Below are positions 44,601 to 55,375 of a stretch of DNA of 64,000 nucleotides, one piece after another. The stretch lies in assembly GCA_002077065.1 (NCBI GenBank), contig NAJO01000038.1, positions 62,001 to 126,000 on the forward strand. The letters run 5' to 3'. Numbering within the stretch: position 1 is the stretch's first letter; each line of letters begins with the position of its first letter. Origin of the DNA: Cryoendolithus antarcticus (Eukaryota > Ascomycota > Dothideomycetes > Cladosporiales > Cladosporiaceae). The notes below the pieces were generated by a model. That model was not told where the DNA came from. It ran no database searches and saw nothing but the letters and a program-made list of their open reading frames with translations. A program made the position numbers and the translations under genes.

Positions 44601-45444
44601 CGCACCTACCTCCCCGCCAATGCAGGCATGCCACCGCTCGTGAACCACGTCCGCCGCACCTTGACCGACACAGACTCTCGCAAACTCCTCCCGTTGATCC
44701 CTCGGGATATCGACTCCATCATCTCAATCGAAATTGCCAATGGCAAGAACGCCATGAAGGCGAACAAACTCGAAGATGGCGTGGCCTCCTTCAAGAAATC
44801 TCTCACCCTCCTGATGGTCAACGCCGGTACTGCCTCGCAGCAGACTGAAGCTCAAACCGCGATCCACTCAGCAGCAGCCTACGTCCTCGCCATGAGCCTC
44901 GAGCTCGAGCGAAGAACACTCGTCGGCGGAGCCGCAGACATCTCCGGTCTAGATGAAGAGACGAAGAAGCGCGCGTTGGAGCTGAGCGCGTACTTCACTG
45001 TGCCTGCCATGGACCCGCAGCATCAGACTCTGGCCTGGTTCTCAGCCATGAACTTCGCGAATAGGAATAAGCAGCTCCGCTCAGTGCTCAGCTTCGCGAA
45101 TAATCTGATCGAACACGGCACTAACGCTAAGTTCAAGGAAACTGTACGTCCCCTCCTTGATTCCATCCCTACCCGTGTCCTAGTCACTAACATCATCACA
45201 GGCCCGCAAACTCAAGTCCGTCGCAGAACGCAGCCCCAACGACGCAGTAGCCATCGAATTCGACACGTTCGCCGAATTCGAAATTTGCGCGGCGAGCTAT
45301 ACGCCCATCTACGCCGGCGAAGCGAGCGTGCAGTGTCCGTTCGACGGGAGCAAGTACCAGACGAAGTACAAGGGCGTTGTTTGTAAGGTGTGCGAGGTTT
45401 GCGCTATTGGCGGTGGGGGCAGTGGGTTCAGGGTCGTGGTGTGA
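41683..45444 (+). CDS. COP1: coatomer subunit alpha (alpha-COP)
   Basis: Alpha-COP is part of the B subcomplex of the COPI coat, which returns cargo from the Golgi to the ER. Three exons, 41683-41715, 41769-45143 and 45202-45444, with introns of 53 nt (GTCTGT donor) and 58 nt, give 1216 residues, the normal size. The first exon encodes MQASPGMLTKF; the second in-frame ATG (41701) gives the MLTKF start common in other eukaryotes. Exon 2 continues ESKSSRAKGIAFHPKRPWIL. Six or seven WD40 repeats fill residues 1-320 (FVSGGDDYKIKVW, ISSSDDQTIRIWNW, VVSASLDQSVRVWDIS, LILSVGEDKTIRVWD). A second beta-propeller follows, then the alpha-solenoid (YPEIALQFVQDPQTRFELAI), an acidic linker and the C-terminal epsilon-COP-binding domain. 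The last exon carries a zinc-like Cys motif (VCKVCEVCAIG). Confidence 0.97.
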
Positions 45445-45719
45445 GCCGGGATTGGAGACGATCCTGGAGGGAAGGGAAAGCTGGAATACCTGCGGTAACA
45501 AGAAAAGCTATGTTGTACTGGCGTAATGACAGCGTCAGAGTAGCTTTAGATGTGGCTAAAGTAGAAGCTGAATGAGGCATCTTGTTATGCCCCCTGCGAT
45601 GATTGCAATTTGCAGCACCATCATCGAGCTGGCGAATCCGATGCCAGCGTTCTATCATTACGCCTCACAGACGATTTGCCTGCGTCGTCTAGTCCCATCG
45701 ACACCTCCCCTTCCATATC

Positions 45720-47696
45720 TCAAACATCCAACAACTCCTCCGCATACTCATCCAACCACACCACCTTGAACGCCTCCCCCCATCTCTCCCTAAACTCCCG
45801 CCTCAAGTACATCTGACTCACATTCTTACTCCAGCTCACGACCTCCACCTTCCAGCCCTTCTTCAGCGCCCGCTCAGCCATGGCCATGAAACCCTGGCTG
45901 TACTCTGCTTGCGCTGCGTCGCCGGTGGCTAAAACCATGGTAGAGGGCACCTCAGTGTCGACGATGGATTCGAGGATTTTGAGATGCAGTATTTCGTCGA
46001 CGCCTTGTTCGATCATTTTCGCGGGGGCGAATTGTGGGCCGTTTGGGATTGGGGTCGTGGGTTGGGGGGTACTGGGGGGAGGTCCGGTCGTTTCTGAGCC
46101 GGAAGATGTCGTGTGCGTGTGGCCATTGGGGGTGGATGTAATTTTGGGGACGCGTTTACCGCGTGCGGCGTCAAGGTCACGAAAGTAGAGTTGGCGCTCT
46201 GTAAGCTCGCGGGCTTTGTAGACTTTGTCCAGTAGACTTACTTCGTAGCCTACTGCGCGAGCTGTGTCGAAAGCGGGCACCGAGGGCGTTGAGCCCACTA
46301 GCACGCGTTTTGCGACTGGGCGGCGACGCTCCATCAGGAGGGCCAGGGCATCGAAAGAAAGGTTCGCGTTTGTGGTATGCCAGTGTATAGGCATGCCTCG
46401 TTCGCGCTTCAATTGATCATTGAAGCCAATGAAGATATTGCTGGCGTCTACAAAAACGTGGATGCCAGCAGGATCGCTGTTATGTGTGGTCATATTCATA
46501 GGAGCAACGAGATGCTTGCGCTCGGTTGGGTGCTCGTTGAGCAGACGTAGGAAGAGAGCCCAATTGCGATCTTCGCCGGATCGAATCAGCTTGGGCTCGA
46601 TGATGTTTGACTTCTTGGATGGTGTGCCAGGCATTTGCATCGCCGCCTGCACGGCATTGACAGCTGACTGAATAGCTGTCTGAGGTACTGGGGCTTGTGA
46701 AGAAATGGCCGCCTCCTTCTTGGGCGGCTGAACTGATGAAGGAACTAGACGAGATTTGGTGGGCGTTGGCTGTGGAGTATGCTCCCACACAGCTTTTGCG
46801 ATGTTATACTGGCCGTAAGATGCAGCGCTTAAATTCGATTTGGCAGGCGTGACAGGAGGAGGCGGTGCACTCTTCGCGCTAGCTTTCGCAGGCGATGGTG
46901 CATCACTCGCCTTGTTGTTCCGAGAGATCTGCTGCGTATTGCTCAAATCTTTGGCTGCAGCTTTCTTGGGAGCCACTGAAGCTGGCAACAGCTTGGTATT
47001 CGGGACAACGCCGGCGGGAGTGAAGGTAGCGCTGCCACCAGCGCTGCGCGGACGAAGGTTGTATCGCGAATAGGCATCAGTCGCATGGATGGAGGCTTGC
47101 TTCGCGGGAGTCCTTCTCTGAACGACATCCGCCTCCGACTCCGATACCACGCCACCCTTAGTGGGTGATGATGCGGCCTCCTTTTCCTTTCGCTCACGAC
47201 GCCTTTGCTTCTTACGTTGTGACTTTGTCAGCTGCGAGATATCATCCGGCGACGCTGATCGATCTGTGGTGGTACCTCCAGTGAGGTCTTCGGCGCTGAC
47301 GGGATCCTCCCAGGTCACCGCCTTGAGTTCTTTGCGGGTAGGCTTTACATAGGTCGCACCATCAGAGGTGTAGTCCGTGACTTGGGCGACTGTAGGCGTG
47401 CCGGTACGACCATTCTGCAACGGGCTGGCATTACTGGGTGGCACGCCCATATATTGCCATAGCTTCGCAAAGTCACCAAGACCTGCAGCTGGCTTGGCAA
47501 AGTCTTTGACCTCTACATCTTGACCAATGCTGCTGGCCTGGAGCCCTGCTAGTGTCTGCTGCCGCGACCTAGGCGTCTCCTCCAATGTCACAGCATGGTG
47601 TAGCTGCTTATTCTCCTCCTTTGGACTCGATAAAGTGTTGACAAGATCAAGCACGTGAGAGAAGTCCCAAGGCTTGCTCTTTGACAACGTGCTCAT
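45720..47696 (-). CDS. NYN (PIN-like) domain protein
   Basis: A single-exon protein of 658 residues. The C-terminal 250 residues form an NYN/PIN-like ribonuclease-fold domain. It opens with IHVFVDASNIFIGFNDQLKR, which holds the first catalytic Asp, continues with KRVLVGSTPSVPAFDTARAVGY, then EQGVDEILHLKILESI with the central Asp/Glu pair, and ends with TMVLATGDAAQAEYSQGFM and KKGWKVEVVSWSKNVS. Acidic residues sit at the expected ends of strands 1, 3 and 4, so nuclease activity is possible. The N-terminal 400 residues are disordered, Ser/Pro/Lys-rich with a RRERKEKEAA basic run. A Pro-rich loop interrupts the domain before the QGVDE helix. It probably acts in RNA processing or decay, inferred from the fold. 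Convergent with alpha-COP, 275 bp apart. Confidence 0.85.
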   Translation of the reverse strand: MSTLSKSKPWDFSHVLDLVNTLSSPKEENKQLHHAVTLEETPRSRQQTLAGLQASSIGQDVEVKDFAKPAAGLGDFAKLWQYMGVPPSNASPLQNGRTGTPTVAQVTDYTSDGATYVKPTRKELKAVTWEDPVSAEDLTGGTTTDRSASPDDISQLTKSQRKKQRRRERKEKEAASSPTKGGVVSESEADVVQRRTPAKQASIHATDAYSRYNLRPRSAGGSATFTPAGVVPNTKLLPASVAPKKAAAKDLSNTQQISRNNKASDAPSPAKASAKSAPPPPVTPAKSNLSAASYGQYNIAKAVWEHTPQPTPTKSRLVPSSVQPPKKEAAISSQAPVPQTAIQSAVNAVQAAMQMPGTPSKKSNIIEPKLIRSGEDRNWALFLRLLNEHPTERKHLVAPMNMTTHNSDPAGIHVFVDASNIFIGFNDQLKRERGMPIHWHTTNANLSFDALALLMERRRPVAKRVLVGSTPSVPAFDTARAVGYEVSLLDKVYKARELTERQLYFRDLDAARGKRVPKITSTPNGHTHTTSSGSETTGPPPSTPQPTTPIPNGPQFAPAKMIEQGVDEILHLKILESIVDTEVPSTMVLATGDAAQAEYSQGFMAMAERALKKGWKVEVVSWSKNVSQMYLRREFRERWGEAFKVVWLDEYAEELLDV

Positions 47697-48230
47697 GAAA
47701 TGTGTCGTCTTCCTGCGCTAGCACCGCAAATGCTGTCTGGTATGCGGCCTCTCTAAAGTGTCTTCAACTGCTATGAACGGTATCTGGACGGTGGGTGTGT
47801 GGCGAATTCGATAGCTATGTGTGCGGCTGAGAAAGGCAGCATTCTTAAACGAAGCGATAGATCCAGTCGAGGAGCAATAGTCAGATGTAGCGAGCTTATG
47901 TATCGTTGAACAAGAGCAGTGTTGTGGAAGTATGGCAAAGTCGTGACGATGAGCTCTGAGCTGCATCGTGGTGGCGTCCAAGGGTCGTCCAGCCACGGAC
48001 CGGACCCAATCTGGCCCGAGACATTGACGATCGCCCTTGATTCCGTGGTGGTAATCTTACCATACATGTATTCTTCTCACTCGCAGTCGCTGGGACTCCA
48101 GAGCCTGGGCAGCTGACAAGTAATATCTCTAACTGTATCGACTTGGACACAGCCAGCATCAAAGAAAGACCACCGCAGCAACCAACCAAAAATGATGCTT
48201 CCATGACCTTGAACCAAAGCACTGAGTGTC
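47697..48230. other. divergent intergenic region
   Basis: 0.5 kb between the starts of the NYN-domain gene (-) and the mitochondrial carrier (+). It should contain both promoters. No further feature is supported. Confidence 0.4.
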
Positions 48231-49386
48231 ATGAGTGCCGACTTCTGGGCCGGCTACCTCTCAGGCGCAATTGGAATCATCATCGGAAACCCTCTAGACT
48301 TGCTCAAAACTCGCATTCAAGCTGGTTCTTTACGATCAATCCCAGCACCACCTCTCAACGCCCCTTCAGATGCCCAGCGTACTCCACTGAGCCACTGGAC
48401 ATCTCTTTTACGTGGGGCCGCGGCTCCAATCCTTGGCTATGGCGCTCTCAATGCCTTGCTCTTCGTGACATACAACCGCAGTCTTGCCCTGTTGTCCTCT
48501 TCAGCTGCTGGCAGCGATGGTAGCACATCCGCGCACCCGTCTCTCGGTGCCATCTGGACAGCAGGCGCCATAGGCGGACTCGCGACCTTTGTGGTTTCCG
48601 CGCCGACCGAGCTGGTCAAGTGCCGCGCGCAAGTCAGCTCACCACCTAAATCCTCACTGCTTGTTGCCAGGGAGCTTTGGTCTCGCGGCGGTGTCAGAGG
48701 CATGTACCTTGGCGGCGGGATTACGAGTGTGAGAGACGCGGTAGGATATGGGTTCTAGTAGGTCCTTCCGCTCGATGAGAGGTAAGTGGGTTGGCGTGTC
48801 CTTACTATCGTCAGTTTCTGGAGCTACGAATTGTCCAAGCGGTACATGCACTCTGCCTTTCCTGTGAACAAGAATCAGACGCAAGAAGCAGTAAACGTGT
48901 TGCTATGTGGAGGGCTTGCCGGTGTCGTGACATGGGCGACGATCTTCCCGCTAGGTACTGCGACCTCTCCCATATGTGCCCCGATTCCCGTCTGGCTATC
49001 GACTTCAGTCCGCGTAGAGCTGACACTTCGTTGAAGACGTTATCAAAACCCGTCTCCAAACCCACGACCTCGTCCCTCACCCTACCCTCAACACCTCACG
49101 CCAGCCACTACTCCAACCTCCATCTGAGCCCATCAAGCCAGCTACCCCCTCAGCACTCAGTATAGCTCGCACAGCTTACGCCAACGAAGGCATCGGCGTC
49201 TTCTTCCGTGGCCTCGGAGTCTGCAGTGCGAGAGCATTCGTGGTGAATGCCGTGCAGTGGGCTGTAAGTTGTCCACCACCCAGCAATATCGCGACCCATC
49301 AACGAAGGAAGCTGACTGAGACGTAGGTGTACGAGTGGACGATGGCAAGAGTCTTCGGCATCAAGGCTAGTCCCGTAAGTGGGTGA
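48231..49386 (+). CDS. mitochondrial carrier (SLC25) family protein
   Basis: An inner-membrane metabolite carrier. Four exons, 48231-48757, 48815-48954, 49037-49263 and 49327-49386, with introns of 57, 82 and 63 nt, give 317 residues, the normal length. The three tandem repeats each carry the family signature P-x-[DE]-x-x-[KR]: PLDLLKTRIQ at about residue 22, PTELVKCRAQ at about 125 (with Glu in place of Asp) and PLDVIKTRLQ at about 223. Matching G-rich second halves follow (GAAAPILGYGALNALLFVTY; GVRGMYLGGGITSVRDAVGY; GIGVFFRGLGVCSARAFVVN). The third repeat's loop is longer than usual, with a Pro/Ser-rich insert after KTRLQTHD. The substrate cannot be deduced safely; an amino-acid or carnitine type carrier is possible. 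The C terminus is short. Confidence 0.9.
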
Positions 49387-49991
49387 TCGGGTGAAGCCAT
49401 CAGCAGTGCCACGCGGTTCTCGGACAACTTGAACGACATGAGGAGCCACGAGATGGATGATATAGAAGTCACAACGGGACAAATAGACAAGGACATAGGC
49501 ACGATGATCAGTATAAGACTCTCCTGCTTACTATGATACACCATCCCAAAAGAGACTATGCTAGAGTACAGTACCCATCCATCCCTCGCTTTTTCAATTT
49601 GATCAAGTAAGCACTCGCAGTCGCAGTCGCAGTCGCAATGTAGGGGAACTCAAGGCCCTGGTCTTCTCTCCTTGTCCTGCCAATGATGAGGAAAAGTCCG
49701 TGCCGCTTGTCGGACGCCTGCGGTGCCACGGTGAGGTGTAGAGCAGGCGTCCAAGAGCTGTGCAGGGTAGCAGGTGACAAGGAGAGGAAGTGTGTGATGT
49801 GTGATGTGAGACCCGGCGAGTCGTTCCAGAAAAGGCAGTCGAAGGCGCATGCAGCAGGTGTTGGGCATGCATGCGCCAAAGGTCCGCCAGATTGTCCGTA
49901 CTAATCCTCACCAGTCTTGAGTGAGTTGTGTTGCAAGTGTGTTGCGATGGGTATGTTCCGCAGACAGCCCTGTTCACCGGCTTGCGCCAGC
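49387..49991. other. intergenic, convergent, with a small TCGCAG repeat
   Basis: 0.6 kb between the 3' ends of the carrier (+) and the RNA-binding protein gene (-). Four head-to-tail TCGCAG-type hexamers lie at about 49613-49636. The open frames here are antisense to one another, lack motifs and are not supported. Confidence 0.4.
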
Positions 49992-51847
49992 TCACATGAC
50001 AGGCCCACCCATATCCCCGTCTGTCTCCATCATCCCGCCGCCGCCACCCTGCTGGTTGGCGTACTTGACGTAAGAGAGCCCAAGAGGACGCCCGCCATAC
50101 ATGTACTGCTGGAACTTGGTGATAGCCGTAGCCGCGTCCTCCTGACCAGCAAATTCGACGACACCAGTCCCGCGCGAGCGGCCGTTAGGCTCGTACTGGA
50201 TCTCCGCGCGCTCGACCTTGCCGATGGTAGTGAAGAGCTCGACGAGATCCTCGTTGCTGGTGCTCCAGGGCAAGTTGCGGACGTAGATGGTAGGGCTGGG
50301 GTCCATGCCGGACGTCGCGAAGTCGGTGAAGGGGTTGGGTGCCGCGGCAGCAACTGGAGCGGGAGCAGGAGCGCCGCCACCGTATCCGCCGGCACCACCT
50401 GGACCACCATACCCGCCTCCACCACCGTATCCGCCGCCGAAACCGCCGCGACCACCTCCGAAACCACCACGAGGAGCGCCATAGCCGCCTCCGAATCCGC
50501 CACCGAAGCCGCCGCGAGGAGCGCCGTAGCCACCACCGAAACCTCCACGGCCACCTCCGAAGCCGCCGCGGCCGCCGAATCCGCCGGCATTGGCGAAGCG
50601 GTCCTCACGCACCTCGAGAACGCGGCCGGACCAGTCGTAGCCATTGAAGGCTTGGATTGCGTTCTGAGCGTCGTCGGGAGTCTCGAAGGCGACGATGCCG
50701 GTGCCCTTGGGGGTGCCGTCTTGGGCCATGTGGACGTCGGCGCGGAGGACGGAGCCTGAGATTGCTGTTAATGGTTGTTGTGTGTGTAGTGGGAAGTGTG
50801 TGTACGTACCGCCCTGACGGAAAAGATCCTTCAGATCCTGCCAGCCGACGTTGTATGGAAGCTGTGAATGATGTTAGTGAAGTCCATCGCGACAAGCGCT
50901 ATGAAGAGGCTCACGTTGGAGATGAAGATCTGCGAGCGTCCACCCTGCTGCATGCCACCTCCACCTCCATAGCCACCGCCAAAGCCGCCACCGCGACCAC
51001 CGAATCCGCCACCGAATCCGCCACCACCGAACCCTCCGCGAGGTGGACCAGCTCCCATAGGAGCACCACCACCACGACCGCCGCCGCCGCTGAAGCGCGG
51101 CTCGGTCTCGCGGTCCTTTGATTGATGTCAGCTTTGTAAGAAGTGAGGATGATAGCCAGCAACGCACCTCGCGAACATAGATGAGGCGTCCCAAGAGGTT
51201 CTTATTGCTCAAGGTGTTGATCGCGTTCTGCGCCTGTTCCTTCGTTTCGTACTCGACAATACCACATCCCTGCAACCAAGCAAATCCTAAGTCAACCAAG
51301 TGTCCTTCACAAACATACACACAAGAAAACCTGTCGAGAGAGGTGGGGAGCCAGTGAACCAGCCTGTTTCAATTGCTAACCTTGCTCATTCCATTAGGCA
51401 GTTCCAGGACGTCGGCGTAGAGGACGTTGCCGGCTGTTGAGGTTGTCAGTTTAAAGTTCGGGTGAGGTGGGGAGGAAGTCAACTCTGTACCCTCGCGCAT
51501 GTAGTCTTTGAGGTGATGCCACTTCACATCGTAGGAGAGATTGCCGACGTAGACGCGACGGTCTTGCTGTGTGTTGGCACGATCACCCATACCGCCGTTG
51601 CTGCTAGACTGGCGAGGGGGAGCGCGCTCGTCACGGTAAGAGCCGTTGGTGGGCTCACGGTCTTCGCGGTAGTTGGTAGTGCGGCGGTCGCCTGAAGGTG
51701 AGCGTGAGCGACGGCGCTCGCGGTGACTGTCGCGAGTGTCGCGGTCGTTGCGGTAGTCGGGCTGCGAGGTCACGTTAGCCCTCCATTGTTCGACGGCCAT
51801 CTCCTGCTTCACGTGCGCGAGGACTGAGCCGCGATACGGGAGCTCCA

Positions 51848-51848
<1 letters not shown>
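49992..51848 (-). CDS. GBP2: Gbp2/Hrb1-like SR-type RNA-binding protein with three RRMs
   Basis: A nuclear mRNA-binding protein of the yeast Gbp2/Hrb1 type, which couple splicing control to mRNA export. Six exons, 51848-51491, 51433-51381, 51269-51168, 51115-50915, 50861-50810 and 50755-49992, give 509 residues; the introns are 52-111 nt. The N terminus is Arg/Ser/Asp-rich ([14 protein letters not shown]). RRM1 (about residues 100-170) has RNP2 VYVGNLS and RNP1 KGCGIVEY. RRM2 (about 235-310) has IFISNLP and [11 protein letters not shown]3 (about 405-480) has IYVRNLP and RGTGVVEF. Long Gly/Phe/Arg-rich linkers ([15 protein letters not shown]) lie between the RRMs, typical sites of arginine methylation and phase separation. 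The start at 51848 is preferred because a (CAA)n repeat abuts it and the upstream frame would only add a poly-Asn run. Confidence 0.92.
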
Positions 51849-51886
<38 letters not shown>

Positions 51887-51887
51887 G
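51849..51887 (-). repeat. (CAA)n microsatellite in the 5' leader of the RNA-binding protein gene
   Basis: About thirteen uninterrupted trinucleotides (CAA on the coding strand, TTG on the plus strand) end directly at the start codon, reading ..CAACAACATGG. CAA repeats are unstructured and can act as translation enhancers, as known for other (CAA)n leaders; that role is inferred here. If translation began further upstream the tract would encode Asn, so it may also vary in length between strains. Confidence 0.8.
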
Positions 51888-52391
51888 GGTGGCGAGTGAG
51901 AGAGAGACCGCTTGGTGAGTCTTCGTAGCGCTGCTCACTGGTGGCGGAGCGCTTGGCGGCGAGATTTTGGTAGCTCGCTCTCTCATCAGCCGGTCCTTCC
52001 ACATATCCAACACAAGCTGTCTCCAGAACATTGTCGCCAAATCTGGAAGAGAAGCCGCCGGGGTTGCTGTGGTGTCGCAGCTATCTAGCAGTGCATCGAT
52101 CTCCCACCATGACATGGAGAACCCCATGCTTGCTGTACACTGCAGATACTGCGACAATGCCGGACAAAGCAGCACCGTCAGGGCATGAGCACGCCAAGAC
52201 CAAAGGTCTGTGCTTTAGGTCATATAGACAGCTTCTCGCGCAGAGCAGAGAGTGGGAGGAGACCAAGGAGATCCTCCGCTGTGACCCAGACAAGCAAAGG
52301 AAACGCCGATACTGTTAGCTGAAGGGGGTCATTGTTGAAGAAGCTACGGCAAGCCGGTTACTGAACAGCCTGTCATCCAGCCATCATCCAG
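51888..52391. other. upstream region of the RNA-binding protein gene
   Basis: About 0.5 kb holding the rest of the 5' leader and the promoter of the Gbp2-like gene (-). Open frames continue into it but lack any recognisable motif. Confidence 0.35.
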
Positions 52392-52610
52392 TCTTGCTTC
52401 GATAACTCCAGCAGCCAGCAGCGCAGTATGAACTCCTGCCGACCAGTCTGCTTCGATATCTCCGGCAGCGTGTACATCTCAGCCAAGTCTGCTTCGATAA
52501 CTCTGGCAGCGTGTACATCTCAGCCAGGTCTGCTTCGATAGCACCAGCAGCCGTCGCAAACCAGTCACGTCCGCCTTCGATATCACCAGCGGCATCCAGT
52601 GGATCCAAGG
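52392..52610. repeat. 41-bp tandem repeat (minisatellite)
   Basis: Units beginning TCTGCTTCGATA recur with an exact 41-bp period at 52447, 52488 and 52529, with a diverged copy at 52570 (TCCGCCTTCGATATC) and a longer, diverged first copy at 52392. The two central units (52447-52487 and 52488-52528) differ at only about four positions. The period is not a multiple of three and the frames carry stops, so the array is non-coding. Confidence 0.85.
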
Positions 52611-54755
52611 ATCGGTCGTGGAGATCTGTATAAGCAGCGATGGTAGAGCACCGCTCAACATACATGTCGGTCCCTCAGGCGTGCATTGATGAATACCCAT
52701 GTTTGGACATATATGTGTCGCTTTTGCCACACTGCATGACGAATGGATGTGGTTCGCCACCAAATCCAACCCGCTGAGAGCAAGATATGGCGGGCTGGAC
52801 ATGCTGGACTCTGCAGGCCGAGGCCGATGTCCTGGGAAAGTATGCCCGGCTCCGCGTTCCGTGCAACTCAGGCTGAGCATGCCTCTCTGGACGGCTTTGG
52901 GTCTTCGAAAGAAGCCTCTGAAGCGCTAGATCTATCTCTTGACGGCACTGCAGCCTCCTGCTCACCCCAACCAGTTGGTACGGAAAGGCGGGCACAAGCC
53001 ATGTACAGACACGGCAAGGCTTGTAGACGACAGCGTAGCAGCTAGGCATCTGGAACGTTGATAAAGCCCAGGACCAGTATGTGTTTACCGAAATGGATAC
53101 AAGGTCCCTCAAACAGGATGCTGGCTCGAGGCTGGACCAAAAAGCATGGTTAAAACATCCTGTCTTTTATGGTGGCAGGCTAAGCCAGTCTTGCGTTCCT
53201 TAGTCTGTCCGCACTCGTATGACTTGGCCCCTGGTCTGATGTTACTTAGCCACGAATCGGACTTAGCAGCTATGGGAGGCGTGTGACGGGATATGCCCAT
53301 GGCTTCGCGGCTCAGAACAGCACCTGGTGAGCGTCTTCTCTGGTGTCGCCCTGTCTTCTAATACATGGCGTGGCTGAAGCAGGTGGTGCAGGATCGTCTC
53401 TGGTGCCGGGCAGGCAAGACTCGGCGACTTGCTGATCTCTAAGCTCGCTGTCGATGCTCGCTGTCGATGCTTTTTCACATGTCGAGCATCGTGTCTTGCG
53501 CAGTTGCAGATCTTTCAAAGCCTTCTCTGAGATCTTAAAGATTACCCACCAGGGTAAGGGATGTTGCCAGCCCAGGTTTCTTCGATCAAAGAGCGTATGT
53601 GAGGCATAATCCGCGCAAACGTGTGGTATGGCTGTTGTTCTTCCACCAACTCTTGATGCGCGATGAAGCTGTCCTTGCAGGGTATTGCTTTGGACGTGAG
53701 TGCTCTTGATGCGATGAAGATTCAATCTGCTGCAGACCACCGCCTCTGCCCACGCTTTTGATGTCGATGCAGACTTTGCTGTCGAGTCTTGCAAGAAGGA
53801 CTAGGTGTGAATGCGCGATGCTTGGTTGAGCATCGGCTGTGCCCATGCGCCAGGTGATGCACCCAAGGCATGCTCGACATCAAGTCAAGTCTTTCGAGGT
53901 CCAGATCCAGGTCCAGTGGTGCGCCATCGCGGCGCAGTCATCACGGGGCACGGGTTAGCAAGGGGGGGGTGCTTTCTACTTACGCTACGCGAGCGGCGGT
54001 AACTGTCGTCTGCTGCAGGAGGTGTGAGCTATAGCTGCAATCGCCAAAGTATGGAAGTAGTGTCGTGGTATTGGAGAGGGAGTAGTGAAGGAAAGGAATC
54101 GAGTCAAGCGCGAAGCCGACCCTCGAAGCTAACTTGAGTGAAGAGACAAGCCACGGGGCTTCTCACAAGCAAGTGAGGTCTCCAACAAGTGAACTTGGCA
54201 GCACGAGACAGCAGCAGGGAAAGCGAACAGACGTACCCATTGCAGCGGCTGAGGCTTGCTAGCTGGTAACGGCTAAGGCAAGTGGTATGCGTGTATGAGG
54301 AGCTCCTCCTGCTTTGCTACCGTTGCTGGCGCGCGTCGGCTTTGTTCGAACGCCTGACCACGGGTGTCGCTGCAGGGATCGGCTGCAGGTACAGAATTGC
54401 GAGCTGCGTTCTGGGAAAATGTGCCGCGGTAGGCTAGATGGACGGTAATGTGGGCAGTGGCGAATGGGCGATGGGAGATGGGCTATGCTGTCAGAGACCG
54501 ACGCGAGAGCTGAAGTTCAGCGGGAGATGGTCGAAGATCTTGGCGCCCTGTGACTGGCTGGACCATGGCTGCACGTCGAGATTAACAGCTACGAGCCTGC
54601 TGCACGACATACACTACTGCAGGAGATGCCTATACTTGCGCCATTAGGTGGCGATATGGGTTGACGGTCACAGATGCGGTCAATGATGCTGCAGGAGTCC
54701 GCTGGTGGAAGCTTGCAGTTTCGACATTGAGACCTGCAGCGTCGCAATTCACTGA
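52611..54755. other. gene-poor tract, no gene supported
   Basis: 2.1 kb with several open frames of 60-160 codons on both strands, none with a domain, signal or credible splice partner. Small local repeats occur, for example two copies of GCTCGCTGTCGAT around 53445-53475, and a run of nine G at about 53963-53971. It may hold a non-coding transcript or a decayed element, but I cannot show either. Confidence 0.35.
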
Positions 54756-55375
54756 CTACAGCTGATTATCGTTGCATGCTTGCAATACGGGATGCGTGAG
54801 TCTCACATTGATCAAGCAGGTAACAACAAGCCGCGGGCGTTCACCTCCTCGTGCATCATGCTTGCGAGCCTTGCGCTGCTTGTACGAGGAAAAGTTGGTC
54901 AAAGTTGAGCTGGACTTGACTTGAACGCCCTTGGCGGCAACAGTCTCAATCTGCATCGTGCATTAGCCCACACTGGTGCATTCTTAGACGAGGAAGAAAC
55001 GCAAATCAGTCAGAGCATTCGGTACCTGAATGTCATTTGCGCGAATTTGCTCGTCTAACGTCGTCAAGGCCGAGCAAGTCCGGCCCAGCCTCGTGAGGCA
55101 CTGTGAGGAAAAGGAGAACTACGATAGAAGCACGTTCTGCGCGGTGATGACATACTGAGCTTCTAGCGCAGGTTTCATGTCGACTCGAAGCATTGCGGTA
55201 CGCAGGCGATTTGTAAGTCGCGTACCTCGAAGCAAATGCCGGACTCCACTTCAGGCGCAGTCGATTCCGAGGATCTGGGATCACGATCCTGGAGTGTCTG
55301 GACACCACTCAGCGATGACCGCCGCCTAGTAGAATGCCTCTGCCGACTCCGCGGCGAGAGCAGAATTGGTTCCAT
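54756..55375 (-). CDS. probable small three-exon gene, unknown function
   Basis: No single frame is long here, but three adjoin through plausible splice sites: exon 55375-55226, exon 55100-55026 and exon 54950-54756 (introns 125 and 75 nt, GTACGC..CTCACAG and GTACCG..ATGCAG, both phase 0), giving 139 residues. The N terminus is basic and Ser/Arg-rich (RSRQRHSTRRRSSLSG), followed by an acidic stretch. The join between exons 2 and 3 produces a continuous helical segment, CSALTTLDEQIRANDIQ then IETVAAKGVQVKSSS, ending in a basic YKQRKARKHDARG. The continuity of helix-like heptads across the second junction is the main support. The end may be wrong: a GTGAAC donor after HDARGG could lead to a further exon. 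It may be a small coiled-coil subunit of a larger complex. I do not recognise the family. Confidence 0.45.

Noticed and set aside
49917..51121. Long plus-strand frames rich in Pro, Arg, Ser or Thr
   Set aside because: They are antisense to the Gly-rich linkers of the Gbp2-like protein, where GGN repeats leave the other frames open.
52675..53794. Minus-strand frames of 145 and 160 codons
   Set aside because: Composition looks random, no motif is visible and they abut a minisatellite; no believable exon chain could be built.
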